Below are positions 1 to 8,637 of a stretch of 48,409 bases of DNA, one piece after another (the first letter of the stretch is position 1; every line of letters begins with the position of its first letter). Source of the stretch: Actinomycetes bacterium (GTDB lineage: Bacteria > Actinomycetota > Actinomycetes > S36-B12 > UBA10799). Where the stretch lies: contig JAKOZM010000145.1 in assembly GCA_029779995.1 (NCBI GenBank), positions 1-48,409 on the forward strand, in the 5' to 3' direction. The position numbers and the translations under genes are program-made. Below the pieces are notes generated by a model, which saw nothing but the letters and a program-made list of their open reading frames with translations, made no database searches and had not been told where the DNA came from.

Positions 1-2219
1 ATGGCGATGTCCTTCACCTGAACGTTCTCGCCAGCAGCGCCTTCGGACTGACGCGCGGTCACACCGTCGCTGATCATCACGTTGCAGAACGGGCAGCCAA
101 CCGCCACGGTGGTGGCGCCGGTGCCCAGTGCCTCATCCGTGCGGTTCATGTTGACGCGCGTCCCCAGCGTCTCTTCCATCCACATCCGGGCGCCACCGGC
201 ACCACAGCAGAAGGACCGCTCAGCATGGCGTTCCATCTCCACCAGCGTCACACCCGGCACGCCGGCGACCAATTCGCGCGGTGGCACGTAGATCTTGTTG
301 TGCCGGCCGAGGTAGCAGGGATCGTGGTAGGTGACCTTCTCGTCCACGTGCTTGACCGGCGTCAGGCGGGCATCGTCGACGAGTTTCGCAAGCAGCTGGG
401 TGTGGTGCACGACCTCGTAGTCCCCGCCGACCTGTGGGTACTCCCTGCCCAGCGTGTTGAGGCAATGCGGGCACGTGACGACGATCTTCTTCGCCTTGAT
501 CTCGTTGAGCATCTCGACGTTCTGCATCGCCTGCATCTGGAAGAGGAACTCGTTACCGGCGCGCCGCACGGGATCGCCGGTGCAGGTCTCACCCTCACCT
601 AGGACCATGTACTTCACGCCCGCCTCATTGAGCAGTTCGGCTACCGCCTTCGTCGTGGCCTTCGCGCGGTCCTCATAGGCCCCGGCGCAGCCGACCCAGA
701 AGAGGTACTCGACGTCAGCGGGGATCTCCTCCTCGCCCTCGGCGCCGAACACCGGCACCTCGAAGTCCACCTCGGTGATCCAGGCGTTGCGCAAGGATGC
801 GTTCATCCCCCACGGGTTGCCCTTCTGCTCGACGTTCTTGAAGAGGCCGCCGAGCTCAGCCGGGAACTCGCTTTCGATCATGACCTGGTTGCGGCGCATG
901 TCGATGAAGTGGTCGATGTGTTCGATGTCCACCGGGCACTGCTCGACGCATGCGCCGCAGGTGGTGCAACTCCACAGAGCGTCGGTGTCGATGACCGGTC
1001 CCTCGTGGCTGCGGTGTCCGGCGGCGTCATACCCGTCGGTCTCGCGGTGCGGATCGAAGTCGCGCTCGCCGACCAGCGGCCGTTGCACCTCGGTGGCCAC
1101 CGCCTCTCCGACCTGGGCCAGCACCTCCTCGTTGCGCTCGCCCATCTCATCGCGCTTGCCGGCACCCGCGGTGGCCAGCAGGTACGGGGCGGACGCGAAG
1201 AGGTGGTCGCGCAGATCCATGATCATCAACTTCGGGCTCAACGGCTTACCCGTGTTCCAGGCCGGGCACTGGCTCTGGCAGCGGCCGCACTCGGTACACG
1301 TGGCCATGTCGAGCATGCCCTTCCACGTGAAGTCGTCGATCCGTCCGCGCCCGAAGGTGGCGTCCTCGGCGGGATCCTCGAAGTCGATCTTCTCGGTGCC
1401 GGAGTACATCGGCAGCAGGGGCCCGAGTGCGTTGGGCTGCCGTTTGGCGCCGACGTTGATCGGGGCCAGGAAGATGTGTAGGTGCTTGCTGTAGAGCACG
1501 AGCACCAGGAAGCCGAAGATGATCGCCAGGTTGACCAGCAGGAAGACCGTCTCGATCCACTCGTTGGCCACGAGGCCCAGCGGGTACAGAATGTTCCCCA
1601 GCCACTCTGACGCGAAGGCGCCTCCCGACTCATGGAACGGGAAGGCCTGCACATACTCACCCTCCGCGAGGGTGTGCTCCGAGACGGCCCATTGCGCAGC
1701 GCGGGCGACCCACAGAGTCCAGACGACGTTGAAGATCATGAACAGCACGAGCCACGCGGCACCCGTGTGGGAGCCGAAGAAGCGCGAGTAGCGGCCCTGT
1801 TTGGACGGCTGGGTCCGCAGGCGGATGATCGCGAAGATCAACAGGCCGACGAGGACCAGCACGATGAACAGGTCCTCAATGAACCCGATGACCGGCCACC
1901 GTCCGACGAACGGGATGGCGAAGTCCTTGGCCAGGAACACCGCACCTAGGGTCTCGATGATCGTCAGGGTGAGCACGATGAAACCCCACATGGCGAACAC
2001 GTGCGCGACGCCAGGCACGGTCCACTTCAGTAGTTTCTTCTGACCGAGGACCTCGGTCGCCTGCGATTCCAGGGCTTCCGGTCGGCTCTCCGGACGGTCC
2101 ACAGTGGGTTGTCCGGAAGTGATGAGTTTGAACAGTGTCCATGCCCGCTTGCCCGCGATGACCGCGACTGCCAGGACCAGCAGCAGACCGATGATCAGGC
2201 GGATAGTCATGTGATCCAT
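1..2219 (-). CDS. Membrane-anchored (Fe-S)-binding oxidoreductase, HdrD/GlpC-like, partial
   Basis: The frame is open from the start at 2219 to the left edge, so the C-terminus is missing (739 residues visible). The N-terminal ~250 residues hold about five hydrophobic segments resembling a NarI/HdrE-type quinone-facing domain. Two 4Fe-4S ferredoxin motifs follow (C308-C311-C314-C318P and C418-C421-C424-C428P), then two CCG (heterodisulfide-reductase) modules, the second with CPHCLN, HDPCYLGRHN and FCCGAGG. This is the architecture of the actinobacterial iron-sulfur-binding reductase family (Rv0338c type). Such proteins probably pass electrons from an ETF or another soluble donor to the menaquinone pool; the donor is not shown here. 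The start is set by AGGAGG at 2225-2230, 5 nt before ATG; a second ATG at 2210 is possible. A 12-bp palindrome lies just upstream. Confidence 0.9.
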   Translation of the reverse strand, partial: MDHMTIRLIIGLLLVLAVAVIAGKRAWTLFKLITSGQPTVDRPESRPEALESQATEVLGQKKLLKWTVPGVAHVFAMWGFIVLTLTIIETLGAVFLAKDFAIPFVGRWPVIGFIEDLFIVLVLVGLLIFAIIRLRTQPSKQGRYSRFFGSHTGAAWLVLFMIFNVVWTLWVARAAQWAVSEHTLAEGEYVQAFPFHESGGAFASEWLGNILYPLGLVANEWIETVFLLVNLAIIFGFLVLVLYSKHLHIFLAPINVGAKRQPNALGPLLPMYSGTEKIDFEDPAEDATFGRGRIDDFTWKGMLDMATCTECGRCQSQCPAWNTGKPLSPKLMIMDLRDHLFASAPYLLATAGAGKRDEMGERNEEVLAQVGEAVATEVQRPLVGERDFDPHRETDGYDAAGHRSHEGPVIDTDALWSCTTCGACVEQCPVDIEHIDHFIDMRRNQVMIESEFPAELGGLFKNVEQKGNPWGMNASLRNAWITEVDFEVPVFGAEGEEEIPADVEYLFWVGCAGAYEDRAKATTKAVAELLNEAGVKYMVLGEGETCTGDPVRRAGNEFLFQMQAMQNVEMLNEIKAKKIVVTCPHCLNTLGREYPQVGGDYEVVHHTQLLAKLVDDARLTPVKHVDEKVTYHDPCYLGRHNKIYVPPRELVAGVPGVTLVEMERHAERSFCCGAGGARMWMEETLGTRVNMNRTDEALGTGATTVAVGCPFCNVMISDGVTARQSEGAAGENVQVKDIA

Positions 2220-2241
2220 ACAGACCTCCTGAGTTTAAGCC

Positions 2242-2253
2242 TACTGGCCAGTA
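2242..2253 (-). promoter_or_regulatory. Perfect 12-bp palindrome, candidate repressor operator
   Basis: TACTGGCCAGTA is a perfect palindrome 23-34 nt upstream of the Fe-S oxidoreductase start, next to its Shine-Dalgarno sequence. The position (around the expected transcription start) and the symmetry suit a TetR-type repressor site. No regulator gene is visible next to it, so the binding protein is unknown. Confidence 0.4.
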
Positions 2254-2365
2254 ACTTAGGGGCGGCCGGGGGTCGGCACCTCACGTCGATTGTGTCAGGC
2301 GATCGAGAGACAGGCCGTGCCAAGGCAAAGGCATCTGGCCCCAGCCGGTCGATAGTGGTTCCGGG

Positions 2366-3463
2366 TCACCGGCCCGCGGTGGCGGCTGCCGGTGCGCGTA
2401 GGCGGACACTCTGCGGGTGCCGGACCCAGCCCGGTGCCGCGAACAGGTGCCTGGTGAAGGGCTGGCCGTGCAGCCACACCGCCGTCACCCCGACGACGGC
2501 CGTCACCAGGAACGGGAACAACAAGGCCGCAACAGGATGGGCCAGAGCGGCGCCTGGCAGGATCATGGAGACCCCGAACAGCACGGGCCACTGCCAGACG
2601 TAGATCGGCAGCGTGCGGGCGCCGATGAACGTCGCCCAAGTCGGGGCGCCGTTGCGAGTTATCTGCACAGCCAGACTGATGCCGAAGGCGACCAGGAGCA
2701 GGCTGACGGGGAAGTACGTGTGGCCGATCAGTGCTGGCGATGTCATCCAGGCCACACCGAACGGCACCGCGACCACACCGAGCACGATCGTGTGGGCCCA
2801 GGTCGCCTTCTCTGCGATGCCGGCCACGATGTCCTTGAAGTAGGCGCCGGCGAGGAAGAAGCAGAGGTTCATGGCCATCGAGGTGTACAGCGACCCCGGT
2901 GTCAGCGCGTCGAAGAACTGCGCGACGAAGGGCCGCATCACATTGGGCACCAGCGCCACAGCCAGAACCACCCACGCGGGCTGATTGCGCAGAAGCTTCG
3001 CGATGACGAAGAACAGTGCCATCGCGTACAGGTACCAGTAACCGCTACGCGCGAACAGCACGGCCCACACAGGCTCGCCCACCGACACTCCGAAGAGGGC
3101 CTGCATGCCCAGGAACAGGGCCATCCACAGGACATACAGGTAGACCATGCCCGTGGTGCGACTGGTGGAGGAACGCCACGGGCGTTTCAGCGCAGATGCG
3201 GCGAGCATTCCGGACACCAGGAAGAACACCGGCATCCGCAGTGGTTCGACGACCGCATTGAACGTATGCAGGAAACTGGCCACTGCCGATGGCCCGGCCA
3301 GATCTGCCAGGGTGTTGCTGGCATGCATGAAAACGACCAGCAGCACTGAGCTCGCCTTGACCAGGTCGATCCAGTCGATGCGTCGGTTCACAGACCTGAG
3401 ATGCCCGATCCAGGGCCAGCGCGAACGTGATGTTGGCCACATGGCGGTTTGATGCGTGATCAT
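2366..3463 (-). CDS. Acyltransferase family 3 membrane protein
   Basis: A 365-residue integral membrane protein with about ten hydrophobic segments. Near the N-terminus it has DWIDLVKASSVLLVVFMHA, the typical first helix of acyltransferase_3 (PF01757) proteins with its conserved His. Members O-acylate sugars, peptidoglycan, lipids or antibiotics using acyl-CoA; the acceptor cannot be read here. The ATG at 3463 overlaps the start of the divergent gene, and the first ~24 residues (Trp/Arg-rich) look unlike a family N-terminus. The GTG at 3391, beginning VNRRIDWIDL, is therefore a plausible alternative start. No operon partner: it stands between the divergent SHOCT gene and a 146-bp gap. Confidence 0.8.
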   Translation of the reverse strand: MITHQTAMWPTSRSRWPWIGHLRSVNRRIDWIDLVKASSVLLVVFMHASNTLADLAGPSAVASFLHTFNAVVEPLRMPVFFLVSGMLAASALKRPWRSSTSRTTGMVYLYVLWMALFLGMQALFGVSVGEPVWAVLFARSGYWYLYAMALFFVIAKLLRNQPAWVVLAVALVPNVMRPFVAQFFDALTPGSLYTSMAMNLCFFLAGAYFKDIVAGIAEKATWAHTIVLGVVAVPFGVAWMTSPALIGHTYFPVSLLLVAFGISLAVQITRNGAPTWATFIGARTLPIYVWQWPVLFGVSMILPGAALAHPVAALLFPFLVTAVVGVTAVWLHGQPFTRHLFAAPGWVRHPQSVRLRAPAAATAGR

Positions 3464-4024
3464 GGCTGGATGGACGTCTTCAGCCCCATGATCGTGATCT
3501 CCGTGCTCGTTCCGATAGTCGTCGTCTTCATTATCGTCCTTGCCATGCGGGCGACTCTGAGGCCGTCACGGGCGAAGCAGGAGCAGGCAGCGCAGTTGAC
3601 CCTGACAGGGCGCAAAGCGCGTGCCACGATCCTGCGCGTTGAACCCACCGGCATGGTGGTGAACAACATCAACATCCAGTGCTGGGTCACTTTTCAGTTG
3701 CAACCGCTGGACGGGGGGCAGATCACGCAGGGTCGCAAGAAGATCCTGATCAACCAGACCCAGATGCCTCGGGCCGGTGATGTCTGGCCGGCATGGATCG
3801 ACCCCGCTAATCCACAGGAATTCGCGGTCGGAATGCCGCAGGGCGCCGATCCGGCGCAGATCCCAGTCTTTCGCGAGTTCGGGATCCCGCACCCTTTGGA
3901 CCAGAAGCCGCAGGCGGATGACACGGTGGCCGACCTGCAACGCTTGGTGGAGATGAAAGAGAAGGGTCTGCTCACGGAGGAGGAATTCGCCGCCGCCAAG
4001 GCGCGAATGCTCGATGAGGGGTAA
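3452..4024 (+). CDS. Single-pass membrane protein with C-terminal SHOCT domain
   Basis: About 190 residues. One N-terminal transmembrane helix (MIVISVLVPIVVVFIIVLAM) is followed by a soluble beta-rich region of about 100 residues resembling DUF3592-type domains, then a C-terminal SHOCT motif (LQRLVEMKEKGLLTEEEFAAAKARML). SHOCT is a short oligomerisation segment found at the ends of many bacterial proteins. No enzymatic residues are visible and the function is unknown. The start is uncertain: TTG 3449, ATG 3452 and ATG 3470 are in frame, none with a convincing Shine-Dalgarno. Starting at 3470 would put the helix nearer the N-terminus and remove the overlap with the divergent acyltransferase. 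Confidence 0.75.
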   Translation: MRDHGWMDVFSPMIVISVLVPIVVVFIIVLAMRATLRPSRAKQEQAAQLTLTGRKARATILRVEPTGMVVNNINIQCWVTFQLQPLDGGQITQGRKKILINQTQMPRAGDVWPAWIDPANPQEFAVGMPQGADPAQIPVFREFGIPHPLDQKPQADDTVADLQRLVEMKEKGLLTEEEFAAAKARMLDEG

Positions 4025-4041
4025 ACGGACCGTTAACGCAA

Positions 4042-4047
4042 TACGCT
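4042..4047 (+). promoter_or_regulatory. -10 box (TACGCT) for ppk2, leaderless start
   Basis: TACGCT fits the actinobacterial TANNNT -10 consensus and lies exactly 7 nt before the ATG at 4055, with no Shine-Dalgarno between. Transcription would begin at or next to the start codon. An 8-bp palindrome CGTTAACG lies just upstream at 4031-4038. Confidence 0.5.
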
Positions 4048-4054
4048 TGCGATC

Positions 4055-4870
4055 ATGGCGAAGCAGGACGGTAAGCAACCGAAGGTTAAGAACAAGGTCT
4101 ATGAGGCGGAGTTGTTCCGCCTGCAGGCCGAGTTGGTCAAAATGCAGCAGTGGATCAAGGTCACCGGTACTCGGCTGGTCGTGATCTTCGAGGGCCGTGA
4201 CGCTGCCGGCAAGGGCGGGTCGATCAAGCGGATCACCGCTTACCTGAACCCTCGGGTCGCACGGATCGTGGCACTGCCCGCGCCGACAGAGCGCGAAAAG
4301 ACCCAGTGGTACTTCCAGCGTTACGTGCCGTACCTGCCGGCCGCTGGGGAGATCGCCTTGTTCGACCGCTCCTGGTACAACCGTTCAGGGGTCGAGCGCG
4401 TCATGGGATTCTGCACGTTGGAGGAGTACCGGCGCTTCCTGCATCAGGCGCCGATCTTCGAACGCCTGCTGGTCGAGGACGGGATCGTCCTTCGCAAGTA
4501 CTGGTTCAGCGTCAGTGACGAGGAGCAGCAACGCCGCTTCCAGTCCAGACTGTCCGACCCGATGCGTCGCTGGAAGCTCAGCCCAATGGACCTCGAGTCG
4601 ATCACACGCTGGGAGGAATACAGCCGCGCCAAGGACGAGATGATGGTCCACACCGACATCCCGGAGGCACCCTGGTACGTGGTGGAGAGTGACAACAAGA
4701 AGACTGCTCGGCTCAATGTCATCAGCCACTTGTTGTCGACGATCCCCTATGAGGACGTGACGACCCCGCCCTTGAAGCTGCCCGACCGGCCAGCATCGCG
4801 CGGTTACATGCGCCCGCCCAAGGACACCCAGACCCATGTGCCCGATTTCGCGGCCACCCTGCTGAGGTAA
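4055..4870 (+). CDS. ppk2: Polyphosphate kinase 2 family protein
   Basis: A 271-residue cytosolic PPK2 kinase, which transfers phosphate between polyphosphate and nucleotides (GDP or ADP for most single-domain class I enzymes). The P-loop is GRDAAGKGG at residues 47-55, the lid-side motif is FDRSWYNRSG around 103-112, and RRWKLSPMD with a following TRWEEY segment matches the family C-terminal region. Length is that of a one-domain PPK2 (about 260-300), with no truncation. Nucleotide preference cannot be decided from sequence. The start is supported by the TANNNT box 7 nt upstream. It stands alone between the SHOCT gene and the copper operon, which has its own -10 box. Confidence 0.93.
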   Translation: MAKQDGKQPKVKNKVYEAELFRLQAELVKMQQWIKVTGTRLVVIFEGRDAAGKGGSIKRITAYLNPRVARIVALPAPTEREKTQWYFQRYVPYLPAAGEIALFDRSWYNRSGVERVMGFCTLEEYRRFLHQAPIFERLLVEDGIVLRKYWFSVSDEEQQRRFQSRLSDPMRRWKLSPMDLESITRWEEYSRAKDEMMVHTDIPEAPWYVVESDNKKTARLNVISHLLSTIPYEDVTTPPLKLPDRPASRGYMRPPKDTQTHVPDFAATLLR

Positions 4871-4927
4871 CCGGCTCGCAGCGCCCGCTGTGATCGAGGC
4901 TGCCGTAAGCAGTTCCCTGGCGACGGC

Positions 4928-4933
4928 TACCCT
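4928..4933 (+). promoter_or_regulatory. -10 box (TACCCT) of the copper operon
   Basis: TACCCT matches TANNNT and lies 6 nt before the GTG at 4940. No Shine-Dalgarno is present, so the operon's first mRNA is probably leaderless. No clear -35 hexamer and no recognisable CsoR-type copper box were found in the 69-bp gap after ppk2. Confidence 0.45.
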
Positions 4934-4939
4934 GAACCT

Positions 4940-5458
4940 GTGTCCCGGTCCCTGCGCCCTGCCCGGTGGCTGCGTGCTGGCGTGCTGGCGGTCTCGAGCG
5001 TCGGGCTGGCGGCCGGGGGGCATCTGCTGGGGGGTGGGCACGTCGAACCGCTGTTCCTGCTCCTGCTGCTCGCGGCCGCCACGCTGACCGGTCACACCTG
5101 GCTGTCCAAGGAACGCGGAATGCTGGCGATCGCCGGTGCCGTTGTGACGGTGCAGGTCGGCGTGCATCTCGGTCTCACGTTGGGCCATGACCACGCATTG
5201 AGCACGGCCATGGTGCTGACTCACGCGGGCGCAGCACTGCTGCTGGCGGTGTTCCTGCGAACCGGTGAGGCTCGGATCTATGCTGCCGCGCGCCGACGCC
5301 TGCTGAACCTCTTGGTCGCGATGCGACTGCTGACCGCCGGCCTTCCCCAGTACCTGCCGATGTCGCTGGCCCGCTGGGAAGGTCCCTCCTGTTCGCTGAC
5401 ACCGTGGACGCCTGCCCCGGGTCAACGCCGCGGGCCACCGGTCGCTGCGACTGCCTGA
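4940..5458 (+). CDS. Small histidine-containing membrane protein at head of copper operon
   Basis: 172 residues with about four hydrophobic segments. His residues cluster at the membrane faces (GGHLL, GGGHVE, VGVHLGLTLGHDHA, LTHAGAALLLAVFLRTGEA). Small proteins of this kind often sit beside copC/copD in actinobacteria, but I cannot name the family. The His and His-Asp-His pattern and the position at the head of a CopC/CopD/Sco/PCuAC operon suggest a role in copper binding or delivery at the membrane; that is inference. The C-terminal ~30 residues are Pro/Ala-rich. The GTG start at 4940 is chosen because a TANNNT box precedes it by 6 nt. Confidence 0.7.
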   Translation: MSRSLRPARWLRAGVLAVSSVGLAAGGHLLGGGHVEPLFLLLLLAAATLTGHTWLSKERGMLAIAGAVVTVQVGVHLGLTLGHDHALSTAMVLTHAGAALLLAVFLRTGEARIYAAARRRLLNLLVAMRLLTAGLPQYLPMSLARWEGPSCSLTPWTPAPGQRRGPPVAATA

Positions 5459-5497
5459 TCTCGCCGCTGCCCGCTTTCCCTTCCCAGGAGTCGCTCA

Positions 5498-6004
5498 ATG
5501 CGTCGCATCCTGTTTGTCCTATTTGCCTATGCGCTGCTGGCCGTGTCGCCCGCCGTGGCCCACACCGACCTTGTGTCCAGTGATCCCGGCGACGGCCAGA
5601 CCTTGAAGAAGGCGCCCGGCACGATCTCGTTGACGTTCGGTGAGGAGCTGCTGAGCGCTGGCAGCCGACTCGTCGCCCAGGACGAAGATGGCGTGGCTGT
5701 CGAGATCGGTCCACCGCGAGTGACCGGTCCGAAACTCAGCGCCACCTGGCCGGGTAGCGCCGCGAAGGGCACATACACCGTCAGTTACCGCACGGTTGCC
5801 CAGGACGGGCATCCCTTGGAGGGCAAGGTGCGTTTCACGATCGCGTCGCCTGCCGCCACGTCGCCGACGCCCGCCACTGCGGCCAGCCCCGCAGCGCAGA
5901 CGGTTCCCGATGAGGCATCCAATCCGGCCCTGATCCTGGGCCCCCTGGTACTCGTGGTTCTGCTCGGTGGGGCCGGCTTCTTCGTGTGGAGGTCACGTGA
6001 GTAA
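5498..6004 (+). CDS. copC: CopC-domain copper-binding protein, membrane-anchored
   Basis: 168 residues: a Sec signal peptide ending VSPAVA|HTD, a CopC beta-sandwich, an Ala/Pro/Thr-rich linker and a C-terminal membrane helix (ILGPLVLVVLLGGAGFFVW) ending in WRSRE. The mature N-terminus would be His22, and D103/H105 lie in the QDGHP motif. Together they form the Cu(II) site (N-terminal His, Asp, His) of CopC proteins, so the protein probably binds Cu(II) outside the membrane and passes it to the CopD domain encoded next. AGGAG at 5486-5490 lies 7 nt before ATG. The gene overlaps the next one by 8 bp. Confidence 0.9.
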   Translation: MRRILFVLFAYALLAVSPAVAHTDLVSSDPGDGQTLKKAPGTISLTFGEELLSAGSRLVAQDEDGVAVEIGPPRVTGPKLSATWPGSAAKGTYTVSYRTVAQDGHPLEGKVRFTIASPAATSPTPATAASPAAQTVPDEASNPALILGPLVLVVLLGGAGFFVWRSRE

Positions 6005-8009
6005 TGCGGTTGATGTAGCGACGAGAACCCGCAACCTGCGCTGGATCATCCCCGTCGCGGTTCTGTCGGTGGCTGGCCTGGCCGTCGGGCTGGTGGTCGG
6101 CGGCAGCACTCGGGAGGTCGTCGGTGACCAGATCGCAGGCCCCGGTCCGCTCGTGGCGTGGGGGTTGCCCATCTGGCGGCTGATTGCCACGGCGGCCAGC
6201 GTGATCACCGTTGGCCTGCTGGGTTACGCCGCCGTGCTGGGGCCGCAGGGCCGCGACGGCGTGCTGTCCCAGGTGGGGCGCAGGGACGTCGTGCGCGCTG
6301 GCTGGATCGCCGTGATCTGGGCGGTCAGCAGCTTCATGACCGCTCTGTGGTCGCTCGCCTGGGCGCTCGGACAGACCTTGCCGCAGACCCTGACGCCCAG
6401 CATGATCAGCACATTTGCCTGGTCGGTCGCGTCAGTGCGGGCGTTCCTGCTCGTGGCGCTGATCGCCGCCGGGATCGGTATCGCCTGCCTGTTCACCACG
6501 GGGGTCACCGCGGCGGCGAGCCTGATGGCGCTGTCACTGGTGGGGATCGCGCTGCCGGCGCTGACCGGACACGCCTCATCGCTGGGCTCCCACGGAGTGG
6601 CGATGACCTCCGATGTGGGGCACGCCCTGAGCATGAGCGTGTGGGTGGGTGGGCTGGTGGTGTTGCTCTTCCATGCCGTGCGCAACGACCCCGGAACGAT
6701 GCGAGCAGTGCCGGTCTTCCGCACCGTGGCCACGTGGGCCGTCATCCTGCTGGCGGTCTCAGGGGTCGGGGCGGCATTCGCCCGTATGAACAGTCTGAGC
6801 GAGTTGGTGACCACCGACTTCGGGCTGCTCATCCTCTTCAAGGTCGTCCTGCTGGGGGGCCTGCTCATCACCGCCCGCATCCTGTCGAAGAGGGTGGTCG
6901 GTGCCGGGAAGCAGGACCGTGCCACCCTGATCCGGTTTGCCAGCCTCGAGGCACTGTTGATGGCCGCCGCTGCGGGCATCGGTGTGGCCCTGACCCAGAC
7001 CGCCTACCCGCGCGTCGAGATCGAATTGCCCACACAGGCCGAGACGCTGCTCGGCCAGCCCTTCCCGCCTGAGCCGACGTTTGCCAATGTGGCTCTCGGC
7101 TGGCACCTGGAACCGTTCTGGATCGGCCTGGCCGCCGTGTTCCTGGGCCTGTATCTGGCCGGCGTGATACGGCTGCGACGCCGCGGGGACCGCTGGCCGG
7201 TGGCACGCACCGTCGCCTGGGTGTTGGGGTGGATCTCGATCATCTGGGCGACAAATGCCGGCATCTCGCTGTACGCGATGGTCGCCATGAGCTGGCACAT
7301 GCTGGCCCACATGGTCCTGTCGATGGTCGCGCCGATTCTGTTGGCCATGTCGGCGCCGCTCACCTTGGCCCTGCGTGCCCTGCCGAGCTCGCACAGCACC
7401 CGGCGGGGGCCGCGGGAATGGATCGTCTGGGGCATGCACACCTGGCTCGCCCGGTTCCTGACCCACCCGCTGTACGTGCTGTTCATCTTCACGGTGGGTC
7501 TGTATGGGTTGTACTACACGCCGCTGTTCTCGTGGTTGATGTCCAGCCATGTCGGCCACTTGGCGATGCAGATCCATTTCGTGCTGTCCGGTTACCTGTT
7601 CGCCTGGGTGGTCATCCAGACTGATCCCCTGCCCCGGTCGCTGCCGCCATGGGGTCGGCTCATGCTGGCGATCGTGGCGATGCTGCTACACGCGTTCTTC
7701 GCGGTGCCGATCATGATGGCTGACATGGCCTTCGGGTCCGACTGGTACGGCCAGGTGCAACCACCATGGCTGACTGATCTCGTCGCCGACTCCCAGAAGG
7801 CGGGGGCCATCGCGTGGGGGATCGCCGAGATACCGACGTTCATCCTCGTGCTCGCAGTGGCCATCCAATGGGCCAGGTCCGATGATCGCGAGGCCAAGCG
7901 GCATGACCGGCGGGCCGCCCGCGACGGCGATGCCGACATGGCCGCTTACAACCAACGTCTGCGCCGCATTGCCGAACAGGACGAGAAGTATGAGAGGAGT
8001 CAGCAATGA
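5997..8009 (+). CDS. CopD-CtaG fusion: copper import and cytochrome c oxidase assembly membrane protein
   Basis: About 670 residues. The N-terminal half is CopD-like (eight or so membrane helices, with HASSLGSHGVAMTSDVGHALSMSVWVGG). The C-terminal half is caa3-type CtaG (PF09678), with MSWHMLAHMVLSMVAP and HLAMQIHFVLSGYLFAWVV, motifs rich in His and Met. The fusion would pass copper across or along the membrane to oxidase assembly. I chose GTG 5997, with GGAGG at 5988-5992 and 4-nt spacing; it overlaps the copC stop (GTGAGTAA), implying translational coupling. A longer frame starting at 5967 has no ribosome site. The C-terminal tail is charged and cytosolic (RRAARDGDAD...). Confidence 0.92.
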   Translation: MSNAVDVATRTRNLRWIIPVAVLSVAGLAVGLVVGGSTREVVGDQIAGPGPLVAWGLPIWRLIATAASVITVGLLGYAAVLGPQGRDGVLSQVGRRDVVRAGWIAVIWAVSSFMTALWSLAWALGQTLPQTLTPSMISTFAWSVASVRAFLLVALIAAGIGIACLFTTGVTAAASLMALSLVGIALPALTGHASSLGSHGVAMTSDVGHALSMSVWVGGLVVLLFHAVRNDPGTMRAVPVFRTVATWAVILLAVSGVGAAFARMNSLSELVTTDFGLLILFKVVLLGGLLITARILSKRVVGAGKQDRATLIRFASLEALLMAAAAGIGVALTQTAYPRVEIELPTQAETLLGQPFPPEPTFANVALGWHLEPFWIGLAAVFLGLYLAGVIRLRRRGDRWPVARTVAWVLGWISIIWATNAGISLYAMVAMSWHMLAHMVLSMVAPILLAMSAPLTLALRALPSSHSTRRGPREWIVWGMHTWLARFLTHPLYVLFIFTVGLYGLYYTPLFSWLMSSHVGHLAMQIHFVLSGYLFAWVVIQTDPLPRSLPPWGRLMLAIVAMLLHAFFAVPIMMADMAFGSDWYGQVQPPWLTDLVADSQKAGAIAWGIAEIPTFILVLAVAIQWARSDDREAKRHDRRAARDGDADMAAYNQRLRRIAEQDEKYERSQQ

Positions 8010-8629
8010 GGGGCCACGCCGCGATTGCACTGGTAGTCCTCGCCCTTGGTGGCTGTGCCAGTAGTGAAGAGATGCCAGCCTTCACTGTCGCCAGTCCGAC
8101 GACGACTAGTGCGTTCCTGGGCACCACGCTGGACAAGCCCATGCCGCAGCCGGACGTCACACTGACCGATACCGCAGGTAAGCCGTTCAACATCGCCGAG
8201 GACACCAACGGCAAGGTGGTGGCCCTGTACATCGGCTACACCAACTGTCCGGACGTCTGCCCGACCACGATGGCCGACCTCAGCGTCGCGATGGGCTCAC
8301 TTCCCGACAGCGTCACCGAACAGATCGACGTCGTCATGATCACCTCTGATCCCGAGCGGGACACCCCAGCCCGGCTGGGCAAGTGGCTCGGATCGTTCTC
8401 CTACGACGCGATCGGGCTCAGCGGTCCCTACCCCAAGATTCAGCAGGCGGCCAAGAGCGTCGGGGTCTTCCTGGAGCCGCCGAAGAAGAACCCTGATGGC
8501 AGCGTCACCGTCGAACACGGCGCCCAGGTGATCCTCTTCGGCAAGGACGGTACATCCGACCTGATATTCACCTCGGGCTTCGCGCCCGCGGATGTCGCCC
8601 ACGATTTGCAGGTTCTGGTCAACGAATAG
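8006..8629 (+). CDS. sco: Sco1/SenC-family copper chaperone lipoprotein
   Basis: 207 residues with a lipobox (ALGGC, Cys17) and a thioredoxin-fold Sco domain. The copper/thiol site is complete: C81 and C85 in CPDVCP and H171 in VEHGAQV. Sco proteins load the CuA site of cytochrome c oxidase subunit II, or reduce its cysteines, on the outer face of the membrane. The ATG overlaps the stop of the CopD-CtaG gene (ATGA) and AGGAG precedes it. With the neighbouring PCuAC protein it forms the known Sco/PCuAC pair for CuA maturation. Confidence 0.94.
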   Translation: MRGHAAIALVVLALGGCASSEEMPAFTVASPTTTSAFLGTTLDKPMPQPDVTLTDTAGKPFNIAEDTNGKVVALYIGYTNCPDVCPTTMADLSVAMGSLPDSVTEQIDVVMITSDPERDTPARLGKWLGSFSYDAIGLSGPYPKIQQAAKSVGVFLEPPKKNPDGSVTVEHGAQVILFGKDGTSDLIFTSGFAPADVAHDLQVLVNE

Positions 8630-8637
8630 GGGAAAAC

